NCBI RefSeq assembly: GCF_900096585.1
Contig: NZ_FMYH01000011.1
Span: forward strand, 26,663-90,662
Direction of reading: 5' to 3'
From: Sanguibacter gelidistatuariae
GTDB taxonomy: Bacteria; Actinomycetota; Actinomycetes; Actinomycetales; Cellulomonadaceae
DNA length: 64,000 nucleotides
Below are positions 35,537 through 43,851 of the stretch, one piece after another. The notes under the pieces were generated by a model. It was given only the letters and a program-made list of their open reading frames with translations. It did not search any database and was not told the DNA's origin. Position 1 is the stretch's first letter. The number at the start of each line of letters is the position of its first letter. Position numbers and translations under genes: made by a program.

Positions 35537-35565
35537 TTGCGCAATGTTGTGTTGATATTGCGCAA
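35537..35565. promoter_or_regulatory. two TTGCGCAA operator palindromes
   Basis: TTGCGCAA occurs at 35537-35544 and 35558-35565, exactly 21 bases apart, between the divergent amidotransferase-like and lacI genes. The centre-CpG palindrome with flanking bases (GTTGCGCAAT, ATTGCGCAAC) is a typical LacI-family site, so these are the likely operators of the divergently transcribed repressor. Confidence 0.85.
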
Positions 35566-35674
35566 CACGCTAGTTGCGGTGGAGAATGTTGTCAACTGCC
35601 CGCCCTGCGCAGGCCGCAGCAGCATCCATCTCAGATTCCCGATAGGCTCCGCGAGTGAGCGCAAGGAGAACCCC

Positions 35675-36724
35675 GTGACACTGAAAGACGTTGCGCAACA
35701 GGCCGGAGTCTCGACCTCCACCGCCTCGCGCTACCTGCGGGGTCAGCTCAACGTCCAACCTGAGACAGCCGCTCGCATCGACGACGCGGTCGCCGCGATC
35801 GGCTACAAGGTTGCCAGCCCCTCCCACGGTGCCACCCCGGGGATGAGCACCGTGGCCATGGTCCTCCCCGACCTCACCAATCCCTTCTTCGCGGCCCTCG
35901 CCGAAGAGTGCACGGACCTCGCAGCCGCGCGCGGTATCGTCATCCTCATCGCGATCAGCGGCACGCACGGGGAACGCGAATCGAGCCTCAGCCAGCTCTT
36001 CGCCAGCAACGACACCATCGACGCGATCATCTACGTCGGCATGAATCGGTCCAACGACCGCCTCGCGAAAGCGGTCGCAGACGGACTCCCCGTCGTCGTG
36101 ATCGACGAAGAGATCGACCTCGAACTCGCCGTCGACACCATCACCGTCGACAACTACGGCGGCGCCTACCAGGCGACGAGCTACCTGATCCAGCTGGGCC
36201 ACACCCGCATCGCGCACGTCGCCGGACCACAGGGACTCTCGACCACACAGGAACGCCTGCGTGGGTACCTCGACGCGCTGACCGACGCAGGCCTGCACGC
36301 TGACCCTGACCTCGTTCGGCACGGCCCCTACACCGAACAGTTCGGCGCAAGCACCTTCCCGTACCTGACCCGCCCGGGCAACGCACCCAGCGCGGCCTTC
36401 GTCGGTAGCGACATCGTAGCCGTGGGCATGCTCGGGGCTGCGGAGCTGCACGGCATCAGCATCCCGGAGGACCTCTCCGTCGTCGGCTGCGACGGCATCC
36501 GCGTCGGGCAGTGGCTGCGGCCCAAGCTCACCACCCTCGAGCAACCAATCCACGGGCTGGCACAAGCGGCGCTCGATACCGTCTCGCGTCGTATCACCGA
36601 ACGAAGGTCTTCACCCGCGGTGTCCACGATCGACCACGCGAAGACGGTGCTTCCATTGCACCTCGTTATCCGTGGCTCCGCCGCCACCGTGCCCGGGACG
36701 GGAGACGTCCTCGATCAGAGGTGA
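35675..36724 (+). CDS. LacI-family transcriptional repressor
   Basis: A 349-residue regulator starting at GTG 35675 with AAGGAG six bases upstream. N-terminal helix-turn-helix TLKDVAQQAGVSTSTASRYLRG, hinge region, then a periplasmic-binding-protein-like core with VAMVLPDLTNPFFAALAEE and a C-terminal VVGCDGI / TTLEQP block. The ligand is expected to be a sugar or derivative related to the ribokinase operon opposite. A third TTGCGCAA lies inside its own codons 6-8 (35691-35698). Confidence 0.92.
   Translation: MTLKDVAQQAGVSTSTASRYLRGQLNVQPETAARIDDAVAAIGYKVASPSHGATPGMSTVAMVLPDLTNPFFAALAEECTDLAAARGIVILIAISGTHGERESSLSQLFASNDTIDAIIYVGMNRSNDRLAKAVADGLPVVVIDEEIDLELAVDTITVDNYGGAYQATSYLIQLGHTRIAHVAGPQGLSTTQERLRGYLDALTDAGLHADPDLVRHGPYTEQFGASTFPYLTRPGNAPSAAFVGSDIVAVGMLGAAELHGISIPEDLSVVGCDGIRVGQWLRPKLTTLEQPIHGLAQAALDTVSRRITERRSSPAVSTIDHAKTVLPLHLVIRGSAATVPGTGDVLDQR
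35691..35698. promoter_or_regulatory. third TTGCGCAA site, within the lacI coding start
   Basis: The same octamer as the two intergenic operators, in context GACGTTGCGCAACAG, encoding Asp-Val-Ala-Gln-Gln. It lies about 133 bases from the nearer upstream site, a distance compatible with DNA looping by a LacI tetramer or with roadblock autoregulation. The residues are conserved in the family, so chance overlap with codon choice is possible. Confidence 0.5.
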
Positions 36725-36787
36725 AGCAGGCGGCCCGGCGAGACTGCCCACCACGACCTGGATCAACCAGCCTGCCGAAGATACCTG

Positions 36788-36988
36788 TCAGCGGTCGCAC
36801 TCGCACAGCAGGTTGTACTCGACGACCTGCTCGCCCGGCTGTGCCCAAGCCTCGGCCTCGGCGGACGAGGCGAACGTGCGTCCGGCGAGTCGGCCGTTCT
36901 GCATCAGGACGCTGACCGAGATCTGCTCGCGCGGGTCGTCGGGGTCGATCGCACGCCCAGGGGCGACCGGTGCTGGCGCGGTGCTCAT
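36788..36988 (-). CDS. small hypothetical protein
   Basis: A 66-residue acidic protein with no Cys-rich or membrane segment apart from a terminal CECDR. A GGAGGG ribosome site lies seven bases upstream of ATG 36988, which supports it as a gene. The core ISVSVLMQNGRLAGRTFASSAEAEAWAQPGEQVVEYN looks like a small beta-alpha-beta domain. No family recognised. Confidence 0.65.
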   Translation of the reverse strand: MSTAPAPVAPGRAIDPDDPREQISVSVLMQNGRLAGRTFASSAEAEAWAQPGEQVVEYNLLCECDR

Positions 36989-37230
36989 GTGTAGTCCCTC
37001 CGCCGTGATGGTGACGCAGTCGGACCTTCAGTATCGTCCTTCGCGGAGGCGGATGCCATAGCCGCCTGATCGGCGAAGGCCTGAATCCTCTGAACGTCAG
37101 CCGGATGCCGAGTGAGGGCTCTCGGGCGCGATCGGATGATTCGGTGACCAAAGCCCCACGAAGCACGGGAGATCGCATGGCAACGTGGTCTGGTGCACAC
37201 CGACCTGTCAGCGGATGCGGGGGCTTGACG

Positions 37231-39129
37231 ATGGCTCTTCCGTCCGGCACGTCGATCTATGACCTCGACGCCTTCCTCCGCGGTCTCGATGCCATCTTCG
37301 ACGCGCACCAGGGTGCCACTCACGCCGACCCCTACCTGCTCTCCTCGCTCGTCGAGGCCGAACGCCTCCACGACGAGGGCGCGCAGCTCTCGATCCTCAA
37401 CGAGCTCATGGGCTTCTACCGCTCCCAGAGCCGGCACGACGACGCCACCGCGACCGGCAGCAGGGCGCTCACCCTGGCGGACCAGATGGGCATCAAGGGC
37501 ACGGACGCCCACGCGACCACCCTGATCAACGCGGCGACGGCCCTGCGCGCAGCCAGCAGGTACGACGACGCGCTCGACCTCTACCGGCAAGCCCTCGCCA
37601 CCAGCGAGGCCGCCATGTCACCGACCGATCGGCGCCTGGCAGCCCTGCACAACAACCTCTCGATCCTCTTCAGCGAGATGGGCGACCAGCCGCAGGCCGC
37701 GGCGGAGCTGGCGGCCGCACTGGCGATCCTCGAGGCGTCCTCCGGCGATCCCACGCGCGACGTGGAGATCGCGACGACCTGCACCAACCTCGCCCTCGTC
37801 TGCTTCTCCCTCGGGCGCGACGCCGACGCCGCAGAACATGTCGAGAGGTCGTTGGCGATCTATCAACAAGGAGGCCACGAGAATGACGCGCACTACGCCT
37901 CCGCCCTCGCCGGTCACGCGGAGGCATGCTTCCGGATGGGGCGCACCGGGGACGCGGTCGTCATGTACCGGGCGGCGTTGGGCATCATCGCCGAGTGCTA
38001 CGGGACCGATAACGACTACTACGCGGTCACCGCGGCCAACCTCGCTGAGGCGGAGGACGCCGCGCAGTCGACGCCGGACACGCCACCGCGCGCCGTCGGT
38101 CGGACTCGCGTCCCACGGGACTCCGACGACGCCGCACGTCCCGCGGGGCCGCCGATCAAGGGGCTCACCCTGGCTCGCGAGTACTGGGAGACCCACGGCC
38201 GTCCGATGCTGGAGAAGTACCCGCACCACCGAGGCCGCATCGCCGTCGGGCTGGTCGGTCATGGGTCGGAGTGCTACGGCTTCGACGACGAAGCCTCGCG
38301 CGACCACGACTTCGGTCCGGGCTTCTGCCTGTGGTTGACTCCCGGCGACCACGCCGAGATCGGGGCCGAGCTCCAGGCGGACTACGACGCCTTGCCTCGG
38401 GAGTTCCGGGGTGTCCGGGCGCGCGTCGAGACAACCCGCGCGCGCGGGGCCGGGCGCCGGGTCGGTGTGTTCGAGATCGGCGACTTCTATGAACAGATCA
38501 CGGGCTATCGGGAGGCACCGGCTGCGGACCGGGTGCACGAGTGGCTGTTGCTCGAGGAGGCGACGCTCGCGGCCGCCACGAACGGCATGGTCTTCGTCGA
38601 CCCCTTCGGTGCTTTCGGGGCGGTACGTGGCGGCTTCCTGCGGATGCCGCGCGACGTCGTGCTGGCGCTCGTCTCGCGTCGCCTGGGCATGATCGCCCAG
38701 GCCGGGCAGTACAACGTCCCACGCATGCTCGCGCGTGGCGACGGGGAGGCGGTGTGGCTGGCCGTCTCGGAGTTCACCCGCGCCGTCGCCTCGGTGGTCT
38801 TCCTGCTCAACGGTCCGGCGTCGGCCGGGTATCTCCCGTACTACAAGTGGCAGTTCGCCGCCCTGCGCAAGCTCAGCGGGCGCATGGCCTCGCGGCTCCC
38901 GGGCGTGAGTGGTGACCTGTCTGAGGTGCTGTGCCTGGCGTCGGCGGCCTGCTTCGGCCGCGCCGCGCCCGCGCGGGCGCGGCTGGAGGAACTCATCGAG
39001 CAGATCTGCCGGCAGATCGTCGTGGAGCTTCAGGCTCGCGGGCTCAGCCAGAGCGACGAGACGTTTCTGGAGCGGCAGCGGCCCTTCGTCGAGGCGCACA
39101 TCGACGACGAGTGGCTGAAGAGCTTGTGA
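37231..39129 (+). CDS. TPR protein fused to a DUF4037 nucleotidyltransferase-like domain
   Basis: A 632-residue protein. The first ~280 residues are tetratricopeptide-like repeats (for example AATALRAASRYDDALDLYRQAL and LVCFSLGRDADAAEHVERSLAIYQ). The C-terminal half is DUF4037, with GHGSECYGFDDEASRDHDFG at about 341-360, where GS and a later DxD resemble the active site of nucleotidyltransferases. ATG 37231 has a G-rich ribosome site; more upstream ATGs exist. It is followed by a DUF4125 gene 31 bases downstream, a pairing I recall from other genomes. Function unknown; a target-modifying transferase scaffolded by TPRs is inference. Confidence 0.8.
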   Translation: MALPSGTSIYDLDAFLRGLDAIFDAHQGATHADPYLLSSLVEAERLHDEGAQLSILNELMGFYRSQSRHDDATATGSRALTLADQMGIKGTDAHATTLINAATALRAASRYDDALDLYRQALATSEAAMSPTDRRLAALHNNLSILFSEMGDQPQAAAELAAALAILEASSGDPTRDVEIATTCTNLALVCFSLGRDADAAEHVERSLAIYQQGGHENDAHYASALAGHAEACFRMGRTGDAVVMYRAALGIIAECYGTDNDYYAVTAANLAEAEDAAQSTPDTPPRAVGRTRVPRDSDDAARPAGPPIKGLTLAREYWETHGRPMLEKYPHHRGRIAVGLVGHGSECYGFDDEASRDHDFGPGFCLWLTPGDHAEIGAELQADYDALPREFRGVRARVETTRARGAGRRVGVFEIGDFYEQITGYREAPAADRVHEWLLLEEATLAAATNGMVFVDPFGAFGAVRGGFLRMPRDVVLALVSRRLGMIAQAGQYNVPRMLARGDGEAVWLAVSEFTRAVASVVFLLNGPASAGYLPYYKWQFAALRKLSGRMASRLPGVSGDLSEVLCLASAACFGRAAPARARLEELIEQICRQIVVELQARGLSQSDETFLERQRPFVEAHIDDEWLKSL

Positions 39130-39160
39130 GACCACAGCGAGAGAAATCAAGGGGACGGAC

Positions 39161-39802
39161 GTGAACGCGATGTCGACGCAGCGGGAGAACCGGCTGGTGG
39201 TGGCCCGGGAGATCGTCGCCCGCGAGTGGGCTCAGTTCCAACGCGTGAACAACGAGGGTGGGCGCGCCGACTGCCAGGGGGACTGGCCGACCTTCCATCA
39301 GATGCGGATCAGCCAGTTCCTCACCTGGCCGCTGCCGCTGCTGGACAGCTACGCGGGGGACCTCGAGGGGGCCGACGCCACCGGCCGGAACCTGCTGACC
39401 GAGAAGTACGCCCGCATGATGGCGTCGACCGAGCCGGTCCGCTACGCCCGGGAGATCGCCCCACGACTGCCGGTCCTCGACGTGGCCAGGGTGGCGCGGC
39501 AGGAGGCGATCATCACCGTCCAGGTCGGCTGGGCACTGGCCTTCCGGGAGCGCTACCCACGGCTGGGTCAGGCCATGCGGGTGTTGAGGACCCCCGAGGA
39601 CACGCTCACGGACACCTCCTTCGAGACATACCTGCGCGGTGAGCTGGGCACGTATTCTCACCGGACGCTCGGGTTGTACGAGGAGCTGGTCGAGGTGACG
39701 TCGTCCGCTGGGGAGAACCTCACCGGGCAGACCATCACCTGGACGGTGGTGCTCGGCGGTTTCGCCGACCTGGATGAGGCCGAGGCCGCTCAGGACGGCT
39801 GA
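39161..39802 (+). CDS. DUF4125 family protein
   Basis: A 213-residue protein, alpha-helical, no signal or membrane helix. Its core EWAQFQRVNNEGGRADCQGDWPTFHQMRISQF followed by YAGDLEGADATGRNLLTEKYARMMASTEP is the DUF4125 pattern. GTG at 39161 after GGGGACGG is used; ATG 39170 is an alternative. It is next to the TPR-DUF4037 gene and probably works with it; the function of DUF4125 is not known to me. Confidence 0.82.
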   Translation: MNAMSTQRENRLVVAREIVAREWAQFQRVNNEGGRADCQGDWPTFHQMRISQFLTWPLPLLDSYAGDLEGADATGRNLLTEKYARMMASTEPVRYAREIAPRLPVLDVARVARQEAIITVQVGWALAFRERYPRLGQAMRVLRTPEDTLTDTSFETYLRGELGTYSHRTLGLYEELVEVTSSAGENLTGQTITWTVVLGGFADLDEAEAAQDG

Positions 39803-39992
39803 GCGCCGTCCACGGCGAGGCCGAGGCGTCGTCGACGTGCTCAGGGAGCCTTCGTCATCCCAGTGGCGAGTGCCGGACATGGGCCTACGGTGGAATCAGG
39901 TCGGGAAGGGGCGAGCACGAGACGCTCGCGGTTGCCGCCCGCATGGGTGATCTGGTAGGGCGCGATGCACACCGTCAGCGAAGGAGATCCAC

Positions 39993-41222
39993 ATGTTCAG
40001 CCATAGCCCGTTCACGGCCGGTTTCTCCGGCAACCACGACTTCGACTACGAGATCCGGGTCGTGCTGGGGCACGCCATCAGCGGGGCCAGCGACGTCGGC
40101 GAAGTGCTCGCCGCGGTCGCCGACGTCAAGGACAAGGACCACGAGGCATGGTTCAGTGCCTGGTCGACGCTGGGCGACCGGGTCGCCCAGCAGGCCGACG
40201 ACGCAGCCGCGGGTGGACACGCGGTGAGCGCTGCGGCGGCGTTCCTGCGCGCGTCGACCTACTACGCAGTTGCGGTCAACGCCCTGTCCGCGCTCGAGTC
40301 CGACGACCAGCTCGCGGCGACCTTCCGCAAGCACCGTGCAGCGTGGGACCGATGGGTCGACGCCGTCGACCTCGACGTCGAGCGCGTCGCCATCCCCTAC
40401 GAGGACACGACCCTGCCGGGGTACTTCTTCCGCGCTCCGGTCGCCGGCATGCAGGGCTCCGGTCCAGGGCCTGTGCTCGTCGCCGTCAACGGCTCCGACG
40501 GGTCGCTGCCGTCGCTGTGGAGCGCGTGCGTGGGTGGCGCGCTGCTGCGGGGCTATCACGCGCTCGTGTTCGACGGACCCGGGCAGCAGTCGATGCTCTT
40601 TGACCACGACGTGCCATTCCGGCCAGATTTCGAGGCCGTCCTTACCCCCGTGCTCGACTGGCTCGTCGATCGCTCCGACGTCGACAACGACCGGATGGCC
40701 GTCTACGGCATCAGCCAGGCCGGCTACTGGGTGACGCGTGCGCTGGCGTTCGAGCACCGGCCCGTCGCCGCGGTCGTCGACCCCGGTGTGGTAGATGTCG
40801 CCGCGTCCTGGACCAGGGAGATCCCGCACAGCCTGCTCAAGCTGCTCGACAAGGGCGACGACCACGCCTTCGACCGCGACATGGAGCTCGGCATGCGCCT
40901 GTCGAAGTCCACCGCGCGCACCTGGCGGTTCCGCGCCCGCCCCTACGGCGCCGACGGCTACGCGGCCACGGTCCGCGAGGTGCACAAGTACGACGCGACC
41001 GACGTCGCCGGTCGCATCACCACACCGCTGCTCATCACGGCCCCCGAGGACGAGCAGTTCTGGCCCGGTCAGTCCGAGCAGCTCGCCCAGCTCACCCCCG
41101 ACGTCTCCACTCTCGTGCGGTTCACCGCTGCCGAAGGCGCGGACCGGCACTGCCAACCCCTCGCCCGCGGGCTCACCGAGCAGCGCATGTTCGACTGGCT
41201 CGACCAGCGCATCACCCGCTGA
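39993..41222 (+). CDS. alpha/beta-hydrolase (FrsA / acyl-aminoacyl-peptidase-like)
   Basis: A 409-residue hydrolase with a long N-terminal helical cap (about 1-125) and a catalytic domain: IPYEDTTLPGYFF strand, oxyanion region VLVAVNGSDGS, nucleophile Ser in YGISQAGYW (about 247), Asp in TAPEDEQFW and His in ADRHCQPLARG. This architecture is shared by FrsA-like and 2,6-dihydroxypseudooxynicotine-hydrolase-type C-C hydrolases and some peptidases. AAGGAG precedes ATG 39993. The substrate is unknown. Confidence 0.87.
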   Translation: MFSHSPFTAGFSGNHDFDYEIRVVLGHAISGASDVGEVLAAVADVKDKDHEAWFSAWSTLGDRVAQQADDAAAGGHAVSAAAAFLRASTYYAVAVNALSALESDDQLAATFRKHRAAWDRWVDAVDLDVERVAIPYEDTTLPGYFFRAPVAGMQGSGPGPVLVAVNGSDGSLPSLWSACVGGALLRGYHALVFDGPGQQSMLFDHDVPFRPDFEAVLTPVLDWLVDRSDVDNDRMAVYGISQAGYWVTRALAFEHRPVAAVVDPGVVDVAASWTREIPHSLLKLLDKGDDHAFDRDMELGMRLSKSTARTWRFRARPYGADGYAATVREVHKYDATDVAGRITTPLLITAPEDEQFWPGQSEQLAQLTPDVSTLVRFTAAEGADRHCQPLARGLTEQRMFDWLDQRITR

Positions 41223-41255
41223 GCGGTCGGCGTCACCTCGATGGGCGGGTGATGC
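41209..41255. terminator. 11-base inverted repeat spanning the hydrolase stop
   Basis: GCATCACCCGC (41209-41219) and GCGGGTGATGC (41245-41255) are perfect complements around a 25-base loop that contains the stop codon. It is likely to end the alpha/beta-hydrolase transcript. No poly-T tract follows. Confidence 0.6.
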
Positions 41256-41388
41256 AGACGGCGAGGCGGCGGGGCGCTACTCCGATCGCCGCGCACAGGT
41301 GTGCGTGTCACCGTGGGGGTGTGGGGCCCATGTGTGGCGGTTCAGCCCAGTCCCGCGCTCCCGCTGACAGAGAATGAAGGGATCAATG

Positions 41389-41991
41389 ATGGCGACGATC
41401 GTCTCCACCTTGTTCATGTCGCTCGACGGTGTGGTCGAGATCGACCCGACCTGGCACTTCCCGTACTTCGACGAGCACATGGGTGCGGCGGTCGACGAGG
41501 ACTACGCGGGGGTCGACGCCTTGCTCCTGGGGCGGGTCACCTACGACAGCTTCGCTGGCGCGTGGCCGGGACGAGAGGACGCCGGGGAGGAAGACGCCGA
41601 GTTCGCGCAGCGGCTCGGCGACCTGCGCAAGGTCGTCGCAACGCGAGGGAAGGCGGACCTTGGTTGGCGCAATGTCGAGAAGCTCGAGGGGGACCTGGTC
41701 GAGGCGGTGACCGCGATCAAGGAGACCCCGGGGATCGGGAAGGTTCTCGTCGCCGGTTCGATCTCGGTGGTTCGCCAGCTGCTCGCAGCTGGTCTGCTCG
41801 ACGAGTTGAGCCTGCTTGTGCACCCGGTCGCCGCGCGCTCGGGCGAGCGGCTCTTCGACGAGGGCATGCCGATGTATCCGCTGCACCTGCTGCGCTCGGA
41901 GGTCTTCCCCACGGGTGTGGTCCACCTGGTCTACGCGCCCGCAGCGCGGCCCGGAGCGAGGGCTACGAACCCGCCGGGAACTGGGGACTGA
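41389..41991 (+). CDS. dihydrofolate-reductase-like (RibD C-terminal domain) protein
   Basis: A 200-residue protein of the RibD_C/DHFR-like group: MATIVSTLFMSLDGVVE start, DALLLGRVTYDSFAGAWPG (about 44-62), VLVAGSISVVRQLLAAGLLDEL NADPH-region and LLVHPVAARSGERLFDEG. These are NADPH-dependent reductases of unknown substrate widespread in actinomycetes. ATG 41389 (or 41386) follows AAGGGA; an ATG at 41374 overlaps that site. Its last 29 bases overlap the convergent thioredoxin gene. Confidence 0.87.
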   Translation: MATIVSTLFMSLDGVVEIDPTWHFPYFDEHMGAAVDEDYAGVDALLLGRVTYDSFAGAWPGREDAGEEDAEFAQRLGDLRKVVATRGKADLGWRNVEKLEGDLVEAVTAIKETPGIGKVLVAGSISVVRQLLAAGLLDELSLLVHPVAARSGERLFDEGMPMYPLHLLRSEVFPTGVVHLVYAPAARPGARATNPPGTGD

Positions 41992-42328
41992 TCGGGTCCG
42001 AAGGTGGAGCTGTGGTGGTCGTCGCGATGATGATCGACTCCAGCTCCCTCAGCCGCGGTACGCCGGCCCGCGAGTAGACGATCTCGCCGTCACGCAGGAC
42101 GACGAGCGTCGGCAGCGACATGACGCCGAACCGTCGCGCGAGGCTCTGCTCGCGGTCCGTGTCCACGGTGCCGAAGACCAACCCGGAGTGGGCGTCTGAC
42201 GCCGCGGCGAAGATCGGTGAGAACTGGTGGCAGGGGCGGCACCATGCCGCCCAGAAGTCCAGGAGCACGACGCCGCCGCGCGCGATCGCCTCACCAAGAA
42301 TCTCAGGGGTCATCTCGATGGTCGGCAC
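41963..42328 (-). CDS. thioredoxin
   Basis: A 121-residue thioredoxin-fold protein with active site WCRPC (Cys30, Cys33), DFWAAWC upstream, the cis-Pro in MSLPTLVVL and a conserved VDTDRE segment. Classical thioredoxins have WCGPC; Arg at the third position should raise reactivity or alter partner choice. It carries a Thr/Pro tail past the fold (TTTTAPPSDP). It converges on the DHFR-like gene with 29 bases of overlap. No dedicated reductase is adjacent. Confidence 0.9.
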   Translation of the reverse strand: MPTIEMTPEILGEAIARGGVVLLDFWAAWCRPCHQFSPIFAAASDAHSGLVFGTVDTDREQSLARRFGVMSLPTLVVLRDGEIVYSRAGVPRLRELESIIIATTTTAPPSDPISPQFPAGS

Positions 42329-42371
42329 ACGGTGAATCTACTCGCCTTGGGCGGCCCGTCGACCGACCCGC

Positions 42372-43283
42372 CTAGTTGATCGCCGGCAGGTGCCCGCTCC
42401 GGGCGCGGTGCACAACGTGCTCGCGGAAGAGGTCGGCCGAGGGGAGCAGCCGGCGGTCGGTGGACCAGGCCATGCCGATCTCGCGTGTCGCGTCGGCGTC
42501 CGTGATGCGCAGGTAGCGGATCGCGCCGTTCGCCGAGCCGAGCGTGGCGTCGCCGGAGGCAGGGACGATCGCGACCCCGAGCCCCGCGGCGACGAACCCG
42601 CGCAACGTCTGGACGTCGTCGCCCACGAAGCTCACCTGGGGCTCGAATCCGGCGGCCCGGCAGAGGGCGTCGCTCATCCGACGCAGGAGCAGGGTGGGTT
42701 GGAGCACAAGGAAGCGTTCCGTGGACGCGTCGGCGAGCCGGACCTGCGGGTTCGCGGCGAGCGGATGGTTGCTGGGGACGGCCAGCCGCAGCGGTTCGTC
42801 GAGGAGGAGAGTGCGCTGCAAGGCCGAGCTGGACGGTTGGACCGTCGAGATGACGAGGTCCGCCTGCTGGCTGTCCAGGACGGAGTCGACGAGCTCGTCG
42901 TGCACCTGGGTGAGGCGGAAATCGACCTCGGGGTGGTCGCGGCGGAAGCTGCTCACGAGGTCGGGCACGAGCCACGAGCCGAGGGACGTCTGGAAGGCGA
43001 GTGCGACCGTCCCGGTCTCTGGCCCGAGCAGGTGGTCGACGGCGGCCAGGCCGTCGTCGAGCTGGTGCAGGAGTGCGTCGACGTGCCGCTTGAACGCGGC
43101 GCCGGCCTGGGTCATGCGCAGCGTGCGCCCGGACCGCCGCAGCAAGGGTGTGCCGACGTCGCGCTCCAGGCGGGCGAGCGCCCGCGACACGCCAGGCTGG
43201 CTCACGTTCTCGAGCTCACTCACCATCGTGACCGTGGCGCCGTCTGCGACCTGTTGGAACCACCGCAGCGCATCTGTGTCCAT
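42372..43283 (-). CDS. LysR-family transcriptional regulator
   Basis: A 303-residue LTTR. Winged helix: TDALRWFQQVADGATVTMVSELENVSQPGVSRALARLERDVG (about 2-43), then the effector domain with VALAFQTSLGSWLVPDLVSSF and LLLDEPLRLAVPSNHPLA. I prefer the ATG at 43283 to a GTG at 43331 since the AT-rich region between contains a palindrome and promoter elements of the divergent small gene. The probable target is that 58-codon gene or the gluconate operon beyond. Confidence 0.87.
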   Translation of the reverse strand: MDTDALRWFQQVADGATVTMVSELENVSQPGVSRALARLERDVGTPLLRRSGRTLRMTQAGAAFKRHVDALLHQLDDGLAAVDHLLGPETGTVALAFQTSLGSWLVPDLVSSFRRDHPEVDFRLTQVHDELVDSVLDSQQADLVISTVQPSSSALQRTLLLDEPLRLAVPSNHPLAANPQVRLADASTERFLVLQPTLLLRRMSDALCRAAGFEPQVSFVGDDVQTLRGFVAAGLGVAIVPASGDATLGSANGAIRYLRITDADATREIGMAWSTDRRLLPSADLFREHVVHRARSGHLPAIN

Positions 43284-43306
43284 ATCTATGACGATAGTGC
43301 ATGGAT

Positions 43307-43326
43307 CAATGTCAGTACTGTCATTG
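43307..43326. promoter_or_regulatory. LysR-type palindrome upstream of the small gene
   Basis: CAATG-T-CAGTACTG-T-CATTG is a 20-base palindrome broken only at the two mirrored T positions, and contains a T-N11-A core. It lies upstream of a TATAAG -10-like hexamer (43337-43342) facing the 58-codon gene, and just upstream of the LysR start. LTTR binding here is inference from position and symmetry. Confidence 0.65.
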
Positions 43327-43359
43327 GACACATGGATATAAGGGCGGCAAGGTTAAGAC

Positions 43360-43536
43360 ATGATCACAACAGACGCGAATGTGAACCCCGCCCCCCACGC
43401 CTCGAATCCCTCCCACGGCCAGTCCACCCGCATCGGCACCTGGTTCCGCGCCCGCGTCGAGGCCTACGTCGCCAGCAACGAAGAGGCGTTCCGCACTGCC
43501 GAGCCCAACGCGTCGATGGATCTCTCCGTCCGCTAG
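43360..43536 (+). CDS. 58-residue hypothetical protein divergent from lysR
   Basis: ATG 43360 to TAG 43534-43536, 58 codons. The N-terminal half is Pro/Asn/Ser-rich; then comes STRIGTWFRARVEAYVASN, an amphipathic helix, and an acidic tail. Support comes from context: a LysR-type palindrome, a -10-like TATAAG, an AAGG ribosome site eight bases upstream, and a strong terminator 40 bases downstream make a complete miniature transcription unit. No family recognised. It could be a small regulatory or membrane-surface peptide. Confidence 0.6.
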   Translation: MITTDANVNPAPHASNPSHGQSTRIGTWFRARVEAYVASNEEAFRTAEPNASMDLSVR

Positions 43537-43573
43537 CGAGTCCCGCGGCCCCCTCCGGGGCGCCGCCTTGTGC

Positions 43574-43604
43574 AGGCCATCACCGTGTCTCGGTGGTGGC
43601 CTTT
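43574..43604 (+). terminator. rho-independent terminator after the small gene
   Basis: AGGCCATCACCG (43574-43585) pairs with CGGTGGTGGCCT (43591-43602) with one G-T wobble around a TGTCT loop and is followed by TTT. A textbook intrinsic terminator except for the short T-run. Confidence 0.82.
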
Positions 43605-43606
43605 CG

Positions 43607-43639
43607 CAGTTCCCGAGCAGTTCCCGAGCAGTTCCTGGG
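43607..43639. repeat. 11-base tandem repeat upstream of the gluconate operon
   Basis: CAGTTCCCGAG occurs twice head to tail (43607-43617, 43618-43628) and a third, degraded copy CAGTTCCTGGG follows (43629-43639). The period equals one helical turn, so it could hold phased regulator sites. The remainder of the 315-base gap up to 43851 holds a TTGACA hexamer (43726-43731) and the inverted pair TTGGCAAC (43715-43722) / GTTGCCAT (43748-43755), probably the operon promoter and an operator. Confidence 0.5.
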
Positions 43640-43851
43640 TAGTCCGCATGGAAGCCGAAGCTGTCGTCGCGCCGCGCTGACCGGCACGGATGCCATCTCC
43701 GTGCTGCCAGGCAATTGGCAACCGGTTGACAAAACGTAGCCTGCGGTGTTGCCATTGGGGGGTGCCGCTGACGTCACGGCGAGAACTCGGCCCCGGTCTC
43801 TTCTCGCTGCCCCGACGTTCGCGCATCCGATCTCGCGAAAAGGAACTGACA

